DNA of 64,000 bases from the NCBI GenBank assembly GCA_021186555.1, contig JAJKFL010000003.1, positions 41,994,408 to 42,058,407 on the forward strand. The letters run 5' to 3'. Within the stretch, counting starts at the first letter, position 1. Each line of letters starts with the position of its first letter. The notes below the pieces were generated by a model. That model saw only the letters and a list, made by a program, of their open reading frames with translations. It was not told where the DNA came from and searched no databases. The translations under genes and the position numbers were made by a program. Below, one piece after another: positions 36,679 to 48,049 of this stretch. Source of the stretch: Reticulitermes speratus (taxonomy: Eukaryota; Arthropoda; Insecta; Blattodea; Rhinotermitidae).

Positions 36679-36856
36679 CAGGGGTGGGCACAACCCGGAT
36701 CGCGTCCGTCACTTGTGTGGCTCCTACTGGCTGTATTCACTCGGGCAAACAGAAATGTTGCTACGTACGTTTGACTTGATGAATAAAGACACGGATCTTG
36801 CCTACGTTTTCTCCTAAAGTGCGGCTCCCGATACTCGTCTAACTGGTCACCCCTTT
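36679..36856. mobile_element. hAT-like element relic
   Basis: Starts CAGGGGTGGGCACAAC and ends TGGTCACCCCTT, matching the ends of the clear hAT element at 62080-62427 (CAGGGGTGGCC and GGTCACCCCTG). Internal GTGGCTCC and GTGCGGCTCCC words also recall that element. The flanking 8 bases agree at only about half of positions, so the target duplication is not demonstrated. Confidence 0.4.
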
Positions 36857-36859
36857 TCT

Positions 36860-38090
36860 ATACAGAAAAAAACAATATCACGTACGTTTCAAATGTGAAG
36901 AATGAATTGGTAAGGAAGGTCTTTACAATCCCCAGTATCGTGGAGGAACAATGCAGGATTAGTGCCGTTATACTGTGAACCTGTTGAACTGAATTTATGA
37001 TAACGAGAGGTAAAACTGCGGTTAAGGATTCTGACCAAGTTGCGACGGATCGGGACAGGCGCCGCAACTGAGCTCATTCGCAGTTATTTTCGCAGTTCAG
37101 GACTGCGACAATCCAAACCGTTGGAAATAACCTGTGAATGTGGCTGCCCAACATCTCTGAGTCAACTTCGAGACCGAGCTCAGTTCACAGACCGATAGTT
37201 TTCAGTACTTCGTCTGATCCTTTTCAAATGTATATAACACACAAATTAGCCATTTTCATTCAATAAATGACACTACGTAGTACATTGACAGCACTGCAAG
37301 GACATTTTTTTATGCCACGTAAATTAAGGCGGAGTTGTTGGATTTCCACAAAATTAAATCATAAAGGAAGCTGAAACATCTTAAGCTAAACCTCGATATA
37401 TTCTTCTGTCCGACTGATAAGGAATTCACTTGTTCTAACTGGAGGCATATCGAAACGCTTTCAGTACAATTACTGATTTTCCCTGTAGCTTCTATCGGAT
37501 ATTTGCCTTACAAGTATGCTGAGAAAATTTTGAAGGCTGATATTTATCGAAATACTCTTTAAAAGTCGCACTGATATCTTACAGAACACTGAATACGTCT
37601 CCAAGTATGAAGATTTATAAGATGATACAAAAACGCAGTTTACTCTGTATGATATGGAATCCAAGCAAAATTTTACCAGTACAGTTCAGATTTTCTTAAT
37701 TTTCAAGCAGACGGTACATATCATACCCACTGTAATGTAAGTGTTACCACAGATCACAGTTTTACGGCTATGAACGTGACACTTTGTGCGCAGCAGCATT
37801 AATCTGCTAGTGCTTCACCTTCATCGCATCACGGACTTGGAATTATTAAATTATACTGCCTGTGAAAGTTAAGGCGTTAGTGTTTGATGCACATCTCCAA
37901 GAACGTTTCGTTTAACAAGGCAGTTTGGTGGGCCAATCTGTTTGTAATTCTATCTGCGTACGGTCCACAGCTACAACTACTGTGTTGTTAGTTCTGGCGG
38001 AAGGAATGGTATAAAGAACAGTAGATAAGAATTTAGCTTCGTTTACTCAAACTAAGAATTTATAATTTGTTATAACCTTCTGTCAGATGC
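36860..38090. other. No recognised feature
   Basis: No supported gene or repeat. Confidence 0.45.
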
Positions 38091-38094
38091 AACA

Positions 38095-38225
38095 CACATT
38101 GGAACCCGGATATAACGACATCGCTTTATGCGACACCTCGTCTATAGCGTCATATATTCTGTGATACCAATTAATTCTTCGCTGTTAACCATTACTCTCC
38201 TCGGTTAGTATAACACTCATTTATA
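38095..38225 (+). mobile_element. Pogo/Tigger-like 5' end fragment
   Basis: Words such as GGATATAACGACATCGCTTT, CTCGTCTATAGCG and CTCTCCTCGGTTAGTATAAC occur in the order expected of a Tigger-type 5' end with its repeated TATAACGAC motifs. There is no matching opposite terminus nearby and no ORF. Confidence 0.4.
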
Positions 38226-38249
38226 AGGACACAAAATATTTAGTCCCTT

Positions 38250-38915
38250 CATCATGTTATAATGGAGTTCGACAGTATTTCTTAGTTGTTATTCATTTTA
38301 TTGCACGAGACATATTTTAAACCATTAGTCATTAGTACACAAGCACTGGGGAAAGACGCAGTTCTTCGCTTGCTATTTTCTTAAATTAAAAACTGTAATG
38401 ACATAATAAAACTCCTATTTTTAAGAAAATTATAATTTTATATACATACAAGGTATGGTAATTAAATAACGAGACCGCAAGAGCAGATCCTGACTTCGAT
38501 AATTGATCACCGAAATAATATGCACTTGCCTGAGCTTTCACCCATTCACCTGCCAAAACACGCTCCGTTGCGTTGACGAAGTGTCTAGCAATAAATGTTT
38601 TAAGTTGCAGCGATTACGGTTCATGAAGAAAGTTTAGCAACAAGTGAACATCAAGTTTCTTGTAAAATAACGAAAACGGACACCGAAACCTTCAATTTGT
38701 TACGTGAGGTAGACGGAGAAAACAGCAGACTTACTTAAAGTGCTCTCACGAAATGGCTTCAGGGGATGTTTCATGGCCTCGAAGGCTCATATGTTGCCAT
38801 GTATGGCTTACGATAGAAGTTTCTTTGGAAGGAATGACATGTAGATACAATACTTTCATTAATAAATTAGTTTTTTGTACTTGTCTCGTTATTTGCCACA
38901 TCTGTTATATGTAAG

Positions 38916-38948
<33 letters not shown>

Positions 38949-39260
38949 CGATTCATCAGTACTGTTCAGTATTCTTTACCGTTGAGGATCCAAAAGTGGT
39001 AGCTTAATGTATGTTTCTGAGAGGAGTGAAGAACACGCTCCTAGTGGCGAAGAAGAAGTGTGATTTCTAGATACGTTTTTTAGATTTTTACATTTCTAAA
39101 ATTCAGTAGATTGCATTTTTATATTTTTCTGAGGGTGAACATTAGATGTAGTAGATGGGACAGACACCATAATGATATTCTGTTGTGGAAATTGTGTGGG
39201 GTGTAAATTCAAAGCGCAGCACATCCACTCAGACTGTAGATGCTCTTACACACGGAACAC
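38250..39260. other. No gene; one (AT)n microsatellite
   Basis: An (AT)n run spans 38916-38946. Nothing else is recognised. Confidence 0.6.
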
Positions 39261-39264
39261 TTTG

Positions 39265-39576
39265 CTAGCCAGCCAATTCCATCACTGCCGCCAACGAGAA
39301 ATAAAATAGCAGAGCAGTTCTGCGAAGCATATAACTCGCACTGTGGCCTGTAGAACCTGTCCCTTCTCCGATAATAACATCTTCCGCTTTGAAAGCGAGT
39401 CCCTGGAAGCTCGGCTCAGACTCATATTGAAAGAGACCTACATTGTTTACATAATTCATTCTTTCATTTGATATTTCTCCGAAGGTTGCTACAGCGTGGT
39501 CAATAGCTTCAGAATCGGACAATACTGTATTGAACCTGGAAGCCGCTGATCCTGACAAAGGTTTTTCGTGATTTTC
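39265..39576 (-). CDS. Candidate 3'-terminal coding exon, unrecognised protein
   Basis: An open frame of about 100 codons on the minus strand ends at TAG (39265-39267). The translation (...GEISNERMNYVNNVGLFQY, then SFQGLAFKAEDVIIGEGTG, ending ...LLFYFSLAAVMELAG) is balanced in composition and ends in a hydrophobic segment, unlike the chance ORFs around it. It has no ATG that fits the open frame's start: the upstream limit is TTG, so it would have to be an internal or last exon. Candidate acceptors are CCTTTGTCAG (before about 39553) and CTGTAACTAAAG (before about 39577), the first having the better pyrimidine context. No poly(A) signal or partner exon was established. It could also be a fragment of an unknown mobile element. 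Confidence 0.3.
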   Translation of the reverse strand, partial: ENHEKPLSGSAASRFNTVLSDSEAIDHAVATFGEISNERMNYVNNVGLFQYESEPSFQGLAFKAEDVIIGEGTGSTGHSASYMLRRTALLFYFSLAAVMELAG

Positions 39577-39609
39577 TTTAGTTACAGCACACAAATAAAA
39601 GAATAGTAC

Positions 39610-41330
39610 ATTTAATTAATTAGAATTATTAATGTTCCTTTTCCTACACTCTGTCAGACGGTTTTATTCGGATGCTGTATAGTGATGTAGATAACATACA
39701 CTCTCACGGTAATTTGGCATAAATAACAGAAGAGAACATTTTTTAGAAAAATATTTCACACTCATGGACGCCAACGGCTTGCAATATCGGTAGTGCTGCC
39801 ATTAAGGGCGAGGAAGAGAAGCAGCTTAAGGGTTGCAAAACACACCCGAATGGATTCGGTGAGGGTGGGTATAGATCGGTAGATTGGATTGATTTTTATC
39901 GGAGAAGTGCCAAGGAAAGGAAATGAACAAAAAGAAGAATATTGGAGGTAAAAGTTAAACCATCTTGTCCTCCCCATGCGAAGGGATGACGCATTAGTTT
40001 TGTGACGGGGTGGAAATGTTTCTTTCATGTTAGTTCTAGGCCTATAACACGTGGCTGCCAACTACAAGTTTGTTCACAATTTACTCGACTGCCGTCGTCT
40101 CTGCTCGCTGTGTTCTTTCGGCTAGAACTTCAGACGCTCCGCCTATTCTTCGTCACATCGAAGCTAAAATTCGTGGAACGAGGCCATAGGCCTACAGCAC
40201 GTGAAGCTCCTTACTATGAGTGTTCATAAACCCCTTGCTATTTCGTTACCCTCAGGTTCAAACATTCTCCTCAGTAGCCTCCTCAATGTGTGCCCTTCCT
40301 CTAATATTAAAGAAAAATATTTTACATAGTTTAAGTATGCTTACAAAGCAGGGCAACACTGTTTTCCAAGCACTACAGAACATTCCACTTTACGTGGTAC
40401 GAATTTATATAGACCTACAGAACATTTGTAGTCGGAGGCACAAGGAACAGGAGACTATGTTGAGGAGGGGGGGGGGGGGAATCGTGACTTTAGCGCCGCT
40501 TCGCGGTTGACGCCCGAACTTAATGGCGTCGAGGCCATACGTCTTCCTTATACCATCAGAACTGAAGCCACAAGATAGAGAGAGGAGCTGACTCTCAGTT
40601 CACAATGATAACGCATCTGGACCAAGTAGCTGTCTACCTCCGTCTCTTTCCATTATAGACAAGTGCATGCGCCTCGCACAGCTTCCTTGCTATCTGGGAG
40701 CGTGTATTTCTAATATTCATGTTCCCAGTCACGCAGAATCGTTATGCTTGTCTGTTATCCTGCACAAATTTCTTCTCTTAACGTTATTTTGCCTACTACT
40801 TTACCCAATTTGTAAAGTAAATTTGTACTGATATTTCAGCAAGGAGAAAATTCTCTATCAATAATAAAGTCGATTACACCCGCTTGAAAGGCAGCGCAAT
40901 ATTTCAAGCTAGCCAGTAAGTCTTACGTTCTCAAAACTTGATATTAATTCAACAGACCAAAGAAATCCCCTCCCTTAGAGAAACCAAAGGTTAATTGCCA
41001 CTTTTATATAAGCTCGCTAAAGGACAATATCCCCGAGTCAGATAAATCCAGTTCACACTCTCACACTCTATTCCTCCTACACTCATAATAACATCCCTCC
41101 ATCTACTCCTAGATCATTCAAGTGGCCTCTTCCCTTCAACTTCCTAGACGATCAAAACTTTTGTGTGCATTTTTTATATTCCCCACACTTCCTTTCCTGG
41201 CATCACTCCAATTCGGCAACAGTTGGTGCTACTTCAAAGGACAGTAACAACACACGTGTTAATACCCACCTACTTCAACTTCTGAAAGTGATTAATTAAT
41301 ACGTCAGATCGACACATTAGCAGCAGCGAC
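39610..41330. other. No gene recognised
   Basis: A run of G lies at about 40468-40480. The ORFs at 39762-40061 and 40002-40229 overlap on opposite strands and lack motifs. Less AT-rich than its surroundings between 40000 and 40700. Confidence 0.45.
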
Positions 41331-41334
41331 AGTT

Positions 41335-41390
41335 GTAGTAGTAGTAGTAGTAGTAGTAGTGGTTCTAGTAGTAATAGTAGTAGTAGCGGT
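41335..41390. repeat. (GTA)n microsatellite, interrupted
   Basis: GTAGTAGTA repeats from about 41335, broken by GGTTCTA and AATAG. Confidence 0.9.
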
Positions 41391-41452
41391 ACTACTTTTA
41401 GTAACTTAGTATGTAGGTAGCTGTGTCGGTGTTGAGTGGGGTGACGTGTGGT

Positions 41453-41735
41453 CGTGTTGGTGGTGGTGACGGTGGTGGTCGTGATGGTGGTGGTGACGGT
41501 GGGTCGTGATGGTGTGGTGACGGTGTGGTGATGGTGGTGGTGGTGACGGTGGTGGGTGACGGTGGTGGTGGTGGTGGTGGTGGGTGGTGGTGGTGGGTGG
41601 TGGTGGTGGTCGTGATGGTGGTGGGTGGTGGTCGTGATGGTGGTGGTGGTGGTGACGGTGGTGGTCGTGATGGTGGTGGTGGTGGTGATGGTGGTGGTGG
41701 TCGTGATGGTGGTGGTCGTGGTGGTAGTGCTGGCA
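41453..41735. repeat. TGG-rich array with CGTGA and GACGG interruptions
   Basis: Almost 300 bases of (TGG)n on the plus strand, punctuated by regularly recurring GGTCGTGATGG and GGTGACGG words, so it is built from secondary repeats of roughly 30 bases. The strand is nearly free of C and A, and its paired G runs could favour two-tier G-quadruplexes. The Pro-rich, His-rich and Gly-rich ORFs on both strands (41398-41840) are by-products. Confidence 0.95.
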
Positions 41736-41739
41736 GTAG

Positions 41740-42115
41740 CAATAGACTACGATTGCTACACAACATTTTCTTGACAGTAACACCGATATAGGTCTGCACA
41801 TCCAGGAACTAACGCCTGCTTGTCCAACAACGCTGCCCAATCCTTTTATCTTGACATGTCACAGCATCGGAACATAAACGTCGTAACTGGGCAAACCCGC
41901 ACGAATCTGGAGCAGCAGCTCCCTGTAAGCGAACACTCCCAACGTCTGGCGATCTGACTACTGCTCTAGTGAAAAATCGCTGTTATTAGGCCTCATATAA
42001 ACATCCTGCTGATTAATTCTACCGGCATGTCTAAACTTAACAATGCCTTATACAAAATTATTAACTTTGGGATGAAGTTTCACAACCCTTCCTCTACTAC
42101 GTAATTTCTTCCACA
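41740..42115. other. No recognised feature
   Basis: Unique-looking sequence between the TGG array and the fold-back element. Confidence 0.4.
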
Positions 42116-42116
42116 G

Positions 42117-42440
42117 ATCACAAATTACACACCAACGAAATGCACTACATTTTTTCACCTTTTTATTCTTTAACCTCTACATATGTTTCAGCCCTTAAAG
42201 GCCATCTTCAGGGGGCTCGTAATCTACATTTACTTTACATCCATTGTTGTCTGCTATTATGTTATGTATCACATGTATTCAAGTTTCATAATAATTTATA
42301 GATTATAGTTATTTGCCATTTCTATAACGTAGATTACGAGCCCCCTGAAGATGGCCTTGTAAGGACTGAAACATATGTAGGGGTTGAAGAATAAAAAAGT
42401 GAAAAAATATAGTGCATTTCGTTGGTGTGTAATTTGTGAT
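42117..42440. mobile_element. 324-bp fold-back element, hammerhead-like motif in each arm
   Basis: Two arms of about 114 bases (42117-42230 and 42327-42440) are inverted copies with roughly a dozen differences, separated by about 96 bases. The outer ends read ATCACAAATTACACACC and its complement. Each arm contains CTGAAGA, a GGCCTT..AAGG hairpin, GAAA and ACATATGTA, on the plus strand in the right arm and on the minus strand in the left arm. No ORF. The ends lack a clear target duplication. Confidence 0.8.
42339..42385 (+). ncRNA. Hammerhead-like ribozyme motif, right arm of fold-back
   Basis: Core CTGAAGA at 42345-42351 and GAAA at 42368-42371. Helix I pairs AGCCCC (42339-42344) with GGGGTT (42380-42385): four G-C, one G-T and one A-T pair. 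Stem III is the palindrome ACAT/ATGT with no real loop (42371-42378). The triplet before the expected cleavage is GUA (42377-42379), an allowed NUH. Helix II (CCTT/AAGG plus one G-C beyond a mismatch) is the weak part, and one extra T separates the core from it. The topology is type I, open at helix I. The left-arm counterpart on the minus strand (core at 42205-42211, GAAA at 42186-42189) has one mismatch in helix I. Confidence 0.5.
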
Positions 42441-42444
42441 TTGT

Positions 42445-43005
42445 TAAAAAATGCACGGTGAAGATAATATAAAATTCTTCCATAGAATTGAGAGTCACGT
42501 GACGTCACTGTTGGAGCTTCATAACTTACCACAGGCCTACATTATTTGGACTGAGATGAGTGTAGTATGTTTTAGTTAGAATTGCTTTAAACACAGCGTA
42601 GGGCCAATGCACTGCTTGGCAGGAGTATACAGGCTGTTTCAGAGCCTACTGCTTGTACCAACCATTTACTTCAGATAGGTAAAAGGAATGACGCAGCAGT
42701 ACAGCCACTCTATGGATGAAAGTTTCTAAGTACTTTCGATTAGATACAAATAGTAACAGAAAACTCACACGGCCCGTGCATGCGAAATTATGGCCTATCG
42801 CAGCGGTGGCTCTTAAGAATGTTGTAGCCTATTAATTCGCTACGACGAGAATTTTGGCAAACTATACGACGTCACATTCCAGCAGACAGTAAGATGCAAC
42901 TTACTTGTTATGAATAATGTTTAGTACGAAGGAATTTGGAATGAATTCATTGCAGCCTGTAATGTCACTAGCTAGACTGATATCGAATGCAACACTTCAA
43001 ATTCT
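42445..43005. other. No recognised feature
   Basis: No supported ORF or repeat. Confidence 0.4.
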
Positions 43006-43009
43006 CACA

Positions 43010-43170
43010 ACGGTCTTGAAGATTCAAGTGTTCTGGAATACCACGCCGTGCAGTTTGGTAAATCGCAGCCGACTTTTCGGAGTAACTTACTGTCGTTATC
43101 TTCAGATATTATTCCGAAGCGTCGGAAAATATTTACAAGAATTAATACCCCAGAACACTGTAAATGTTTT
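43010..43170 (+). repeat. Hammerhead-like repeat family member with VFW-phrase
   Basis: The plus-strand translation from about 43017 reads KIQVFWNTTPCSLVNRSRLF, then LFRSVGKYLQELIP and NTVNV. This follows the order of a spurious protein I know from many insect gene sets (VFWDVTPC..., then FLRNVGKYLQDY...). At the nucleotide level ATCTTCAG ... CCGAAGCGTCGG (43114-43125) is a degenerate form of the GAAACGTC half of the motif, and CGACTTTTCGG at 43070-43080 looks like its antisense partner. Confidence 0.55.
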
Positions 43171-43174
43171 GACA

Positions 43175-44180
43175 TGAAAATAGAAAAGAAAAAATTGTGT
43201 TAGAATAACGGGCTGAATTTCGAAAATGATTTCTCGCGAATTTAAGAGCAGACATTTCCCACATTCCCAAATAGCTTCACTGGCTATCAATATGCATTTT
43301 TATAACAATCGGTATTACTATTATTGTTATTATTATTATTAGCCTGACACATCCACCGCCCTGAAGCCATAAGGAAAGGCATTTTGAATGTGCGGAGCGG
43401 GTTCGACTAGACACAAGGATTCAGAACGTGTCTGCTCCATTATAGCCGTATATCTCGTTCACTCTGACCAGAAGAACATTCTTTTGTTTGTCCTATAAAA
43501 TTGTTGGCAGAGACGAGAGAACGGTATTGACCTTTAGTGGCCCTTTGTCCGTCCAGGGGAAAACAAGTGGAAACTGCTCTGCTAAGGATGTAGAGGTGGC
43601 AGGAAGGAAGGAACTGAAAGGAATGTAAGGTGAGACGAGTGGAAGAAAGAAAGATGGTTCGCACTCGTTCGTCCCTCTAGAGCATGAATGCAAAAAACTG
43701 GTGCTAGCCGGTCTTACGTGTGCGGCTTGACAGACTTTTTGAGCACAAATTATGCTCCCCCCTCTAGAATTAAGGAAACAATTTTCAGTAACTTGGTGAA
43801 ATTCGCAGGCATATTTAAATTTAATGAACAATATTTAAACCGTAATGGGCATCATACATACAGCATGGGGACGTCCTGTTCGAACACTTTCCAATATTTG
43901 ACAGAGGGAAAAGTGAGAAAAATATGGAGCGGCAAGTTCCAACAAACCCCTTATTCGTTCGGTTTTAAATATGCTCTGATAACAGTAATTGTCATTTCAT
44001 TTGTATTTCACATTCCAGTGACATGTAGAATGGGAGTCTGTGTATTTGTTACACAAAATATTAGTGCCCAAGAAACAGTAGACAACTTCTTACTGACATT
44101 CTTCCAGACTTTAAAAGTAATGCAATCCTAGAAATGAATTTTAATTAATTATATCATCATCGTCATCATCATCATCACTA
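43175..44180. other. No recognised gene
   Basis: (ATT)n at 43319-43340 and (ATC)n at 44155-44176. The overlapping ORFs at 43493-43831 (minus) and 43688-44131 (plus, 147 codons) have no recognisable domain. Confidence 0.5.
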
Positions 44181-44183
44181 CAA

Positions 44184-44640
44184 TCACGCAGTCTGTCTTA
44201 CGACAGATCCATAGCCTCTTCCAAAACGACTTCTCCACACAGTGCGATATAGTGCTTCCTCTTTCAACTTCCAGTATCCTGTCATTGCGTTAAGGTCATC
44301 CAGTAACTGCTTACGTCTTCTTCCTCGTCTTCTCGTCCATTCTGTCTTTCCTTCACTAACGTATTTTAGAGGGCAGTTCCTACGCAAGATGTGTCCAGTC
44401 CAGTTGCCCTACCTTCGTTTTATTATATATATAGGATATTCCCTTCCGCATTGACTCTATGTACTGATTCTTAACTTTTTGCACGATCGGTCCAACTGAC
44501 TTTCTCCATCCATGTCCAGCACTACACTTCAAAACTATTAAGGTTCTTCTGGTCTCCTTTCAGAAGTGTCCTAGTTTCAGAACCATACAAGGCTATGCTC
44601 CAAATATAGCATCTCAATAGTTTCTTCCTTAAATTTAAGT
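44184..44640 (-). pseudogene. LINE ORF2 C-terminal fragment, RTE/CR1-type tail
   Basis: The minus strand from 44640 gives ...CYIWSIALYGSETRTLLKGD, then CWTWMEKVSWTDRAK, then ATGLDTSCVG and, after 44387, TEWTRRRGRRRKQLLDDLN with GYWKLKEEALYRTVWRSRFG and RGYGSVVRQTA before a stop at 44184. This reproduces in order a C-terminal tail I know well from insect non-LTR elements (ALYGAETWTL...CWRRMEKISWTDRV...RRRGRRRKQLLDDLKE...RTLWRTRFGRGYG). The last 70 codons are open. Upstream has stops. No endonuclease or RT catalytic motif remains. Confidence 0.88.
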
Positions 44641-45079
44641 CCAGTTTAAATTGCAATAATACTAATAACAAAATAATATTAATTTTTTACCATTAATCTC
44701 AACATGATGTAAATTTTCCTTAATAAAGTGTCACTTTTGTTGTCGAAAATTGGTTTACGGTCCTACTGGGGTTTGGAGACTTTCATATGGTCCTTATGCA
44801 ATAAACGTTTGCTGCACATTCCTTTAGAGCATAAACGTAAAAATTGCCACTCCTGGGCAGTATTTCTTCGGCCCGCAAATTTAAGCTCCCGTTAGATATA
44901 AAATACATGCTTTATGTTTTATGGTGTACACTCGCATAATACCAACAGCCATTCTGGTCTCATTTAAGTAGGCAAAGACTTTCTTCAGAAGCTAAAAATC
45001 ACTCATCTACTAAAGAAATTCCACGCAATTTTCGGGTTCCAAGGCTCATTGTCGTGTGCAAAAGCCCATCACTTGATAG

Positions 45080-45430
45080 CATAATGAGGCAGCTGAATTC
45101 ATTTCGCATCCTTAGAGCCTATTCGTCTAATAAAATTTAATCTAACATTATCCTTTCTTCGACATCTATGTCACCCATGTCTTCTCTTCCCTTCACAGTT
45201 CCCGATAAAATTTTGTATGCATTGTTCAGTTTGACCAACTGTGCTACATTTAAAGCCAATCTCACCCGTCTTCATTTCATTATTCTAGTATCTTTTGGTG
45301 ATAGACACGAATTATAAAGCTCCTCCGTGTGTAATTTATTTTTCCATCCTCCTCTTCCTCTCTCTGCTTTCGACCCAAACATTCTCTTCAGCATTTTATC
45401 ATAACACAATCTGAACATTCAATTATCTTT
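45080..45430 (-). pseudogene. LINE ORF2 C-terminal fragment
   Basis: The minus-strand translation from about 45405 is KMLKRMFGSKAERGRGGWK, then LHTEELYNSCLSPKDTRI, stop, RRVRLALNVAQLVKLNNAYK and ILSGTVKGREDMGD. It parallels KVLRRIFGPKRDEVTGGWRK, LHNEELHNLYSSPNIIR, SRRMRWAGHVARMGEKRNAYR and ILVGKPEGKRPLG in order. One stop is seen in this stretch. It is the same family as the fragments at 12.5, 54.3 and 61.0 kb. Confidence 0.72.
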
Positions 45431-45434
45431 TTCG

Positions 45435-47145
45435 TTTCTTTTCAAAATACCATTTTCAGACAGAAAGTATTGGTGGGCGGAGGCATCTTGTGAGAAGAAA
45501 ATGAGTGCAAATGAAAACAAATGAGATCAGGTGTGTGTGGATGCATTAACCAGCCCGAAAAGAAAGAAGGGGAGAGAAACTTTTATGCGAGAAGAAAGCG
45601 TAATTCTTTTATTTCTCTCATTTTCTTTTCTCTCCTCCCTCCTTTGAGAGAAGTAATGGAGTTTCGATCCATTGGCAGCAGGTTCTTCCTAAACTTTCTT
45701 CTTGCTCAACACCAACCTTCTTAACTTTCTGAATGTTTTGTCAGGGTCCTTTTCCGTTTAGCTGTTACTCCATTCAACCCTAATAGTGTAGAACCCCCAT
45801 GAGTACTCCAGTGTTGCAGGCTCATGGAACTAATTACGTAGTTAACTAAAGTTAACTTCTTAGACCTAACTTATTTTTCTCTGAACGTGCTGAAAAGGAA
45901 ATGCTACATACATAACAAAATTTTGATCCTCAGGGTGGTGTCTAAGGAGCAGTACTGGAACCACTTCAGGCTTACTCTAGGGAACAGTTTCGAAAAAGAC
46001 TTCAGCATTGCAAATAAGTTATCTGAAAGACATTTGTCAATATGACACACAGTGCAGTTAAGTTGTGGCACATAACGGATCAGGTACAAAAGCGTTTTGT
46101 AGTTTTTGACTCCCTTCACGGTTATTCACACAACTTTTTTTTTTTTTGTGGAGAAGTTATGAAAACTTGGGACGGCGTATGTAACTGAACATTCAGTCTG
46201 TATAAAGCACCAATATGCTTACCTGTGCTTTCAACTGACACTATTATTATGAATAGTTTACAATGCAACATTACTTTGTGCTTCATTTTACGACGCCGAC
46301 AGTGTCCCAAGTTTCACGCCGTTGATGGTAACATGGCTGGTGAAAGATTAGTTGGAAAGGATGCTTAGTGACAAGTCCATGGGTTAATATGAGGTACTTT
46401 AAAGGAAGTTGAATGAAGGGACCGAAGAAACTCAAGAAGAGCCTGTCAAGGCAGACCTGTGTCCCATCTGAGGCTCGAAAGGGCACCTCAAGAATACAAG
46501 TCTATATCATTACAGCTACGCTAATCTGCTCGGTCTACCCAGTAGTTACAGAAGGATTACAGGCTACAGTTACAAAGACTCAAACTGGACATATCCCGTA
46601 TGCACGTCAAGACAACAGCATTACAACCACATCATCGTACTCGGTCTATGCCATAGTGATAATATACAGAGTACAAAGACCCTTAAAATGAAGAAAAAGC
46701 TGTGTCTCACTACTTCAACGGACAAACATCTTTACGTAATCTCCATCAGTCCCGTGGTGCATCCAGCAGGTGTTTCCCTACAGAGAAAGAGTAACAAATA
46801 CCCTAATACTAATTGGTCTAATAACAGAGGTAAATTTGCCCTGTGCGGCTCGCCATGAATGCTGCCCTGGGTGTGTTGTTATAGCTCCACACATTGCTAA
46901 GTACTGTGATGATGCAGACCATCTTTACGTTTCACCAGCTTTACTCCTGGTAGCGACTCATTACCCTTGCCGGTTATCAAACCCTGATCGCCTAGCACAC
47001 AGCCAGCCACTTTTCTGTGTGATAAACACAGTATTCTGACGTCATAATATAGTGCAATACTGTATTACATCATTTAATCTCATGGACAATCAGAAGGATT
47101 ATGGTGTTTCGGAATGCCGTCCGAGTTCATCAAATAAAATGAATG
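45435..47145. other. No recognised gene
   Basis: A T run at 46136-46147. A short inverted repeat AAACTTGGGAC / GTCCCAAGTTT (about 46162 and 46302) flanks some 130 bases of unknown nature. ORFs at 46283-46486 (minus) and 46413-46691 (plus) are unrecognised. Confidence 0.45.
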
Positions 47146-47149
47146 TACT

Positions 47150-47275
47150 TTTTGTGTGTGGCGCAACAGCCCAAATCGGATTACGCCGCCTCATTGCTAG
47201 GTTTCTAGATCACACACAATTAGACACACACACACACACACACACGAGTGATCAGCCCCTGGCAGAGGCCGCTAC
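47150..47275 (-). mobile_element. SINE family 1 relative, 3' body with (CA)n
   Basis: The plus strand carries the complement of the family 1 body: a T-rich lead, GCGCAACAGCCC, CCGCCTCATTGCTAGG, TAGATCACACACAATTAGA, a (CA)n tract at 47223-47247, then CGAGTGATCAGCCC, which also occurs at 4248-4261. Word order is as in the copies at 4.2 and 35.4 kb, but the tRNA-like head is missing or beyond recognition. The CA tract has expanded inside the element. Confidence 0.6.
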
Positions 47276-47279
47276 ACCA

Positions 47280-48045
47280 TGAACTTGAGAAGTTCTAAAA
47301 AGGCAGCTACATAAATGGACTAAGAAACTAATCTGATGGAGTAACTGGAGCAGAAACGAATCCAACAGACGTCTGTAGTGAAACTTCGGGTTTCATAAAG
47401 GATAGAGGTTTCTTTACCAGCTGGGGATAAACGACTGTCAACTTTTCAAGGTAGATGTAGAGCTAGATAGGCCTATATATAATTTCACACTTGCACTTAA
47501 TACACCTTTCCCTAAAACCCCATGGCTACTTCTTCTTGATTCTACTTACTCTGCTAAACCGCTCTTCGTAAACTACCTGTTGTGACGTCACCATGGCGAT
47601 GGTTTGATTGATTTATGACAGCGTCTCTCTCTCTACCTGAATGTAAGCGCGCTAATATGCAAGCAATCCAGTACATAATGGCTATGCAGGGATGTGAGGA
47701 TGATAAAACATTATCGGAACTTCCACCACCGACACGTGAACGTCATGCTTCATTCTGTGAAGTATCCGATATATGCCACTCAGACCAATAACAATAATCG
47801 ACGTCATTCTATACTAATCGATAGAAGGTACAGTATCAATTCCCTCAACCCTCGTCATTAAAATTCCATCCAGCACATGGATAAATTCGGCATGTATGGA
47901 ATCTTCCATCATCAAAATTACCACACTGCACTCCAGTGACGGAGGTCTGTTGCCGAGTTCCTTCGGAACAAAACCGTCCGTAAAACAAGCTTCATCTACG
48001 CAGCCACAAAATTCCCTCTGTGAAAGAGTCTTTAAAATTCAAACA
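47280..48045. other. No recognised feature
   Basis: No supported gene or repeat. Confidence 0.4.
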
Positions 48046-48049
48046 CAAC

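Noticed and set aside
41398-41840. Pro-rich, His-rich and Gly-rich ORFs of 88-144 codons
   Set aside because: They are frames through a TGG-rich array, with no gene structure.
43688-44131. 147-codon plus-strand ORF
   Set aside because: Overlaps another ORF on the opposite strand, has no domain motif, and lacks splice or promoter support.
46162-46312. Short inverted repeat AAACTTGGGAC / GTCCCAAGTTT as a transposon
   Set aside because: Only 11 bases pair, the ends are not flanked by a duplication, and no internal element features were seen.
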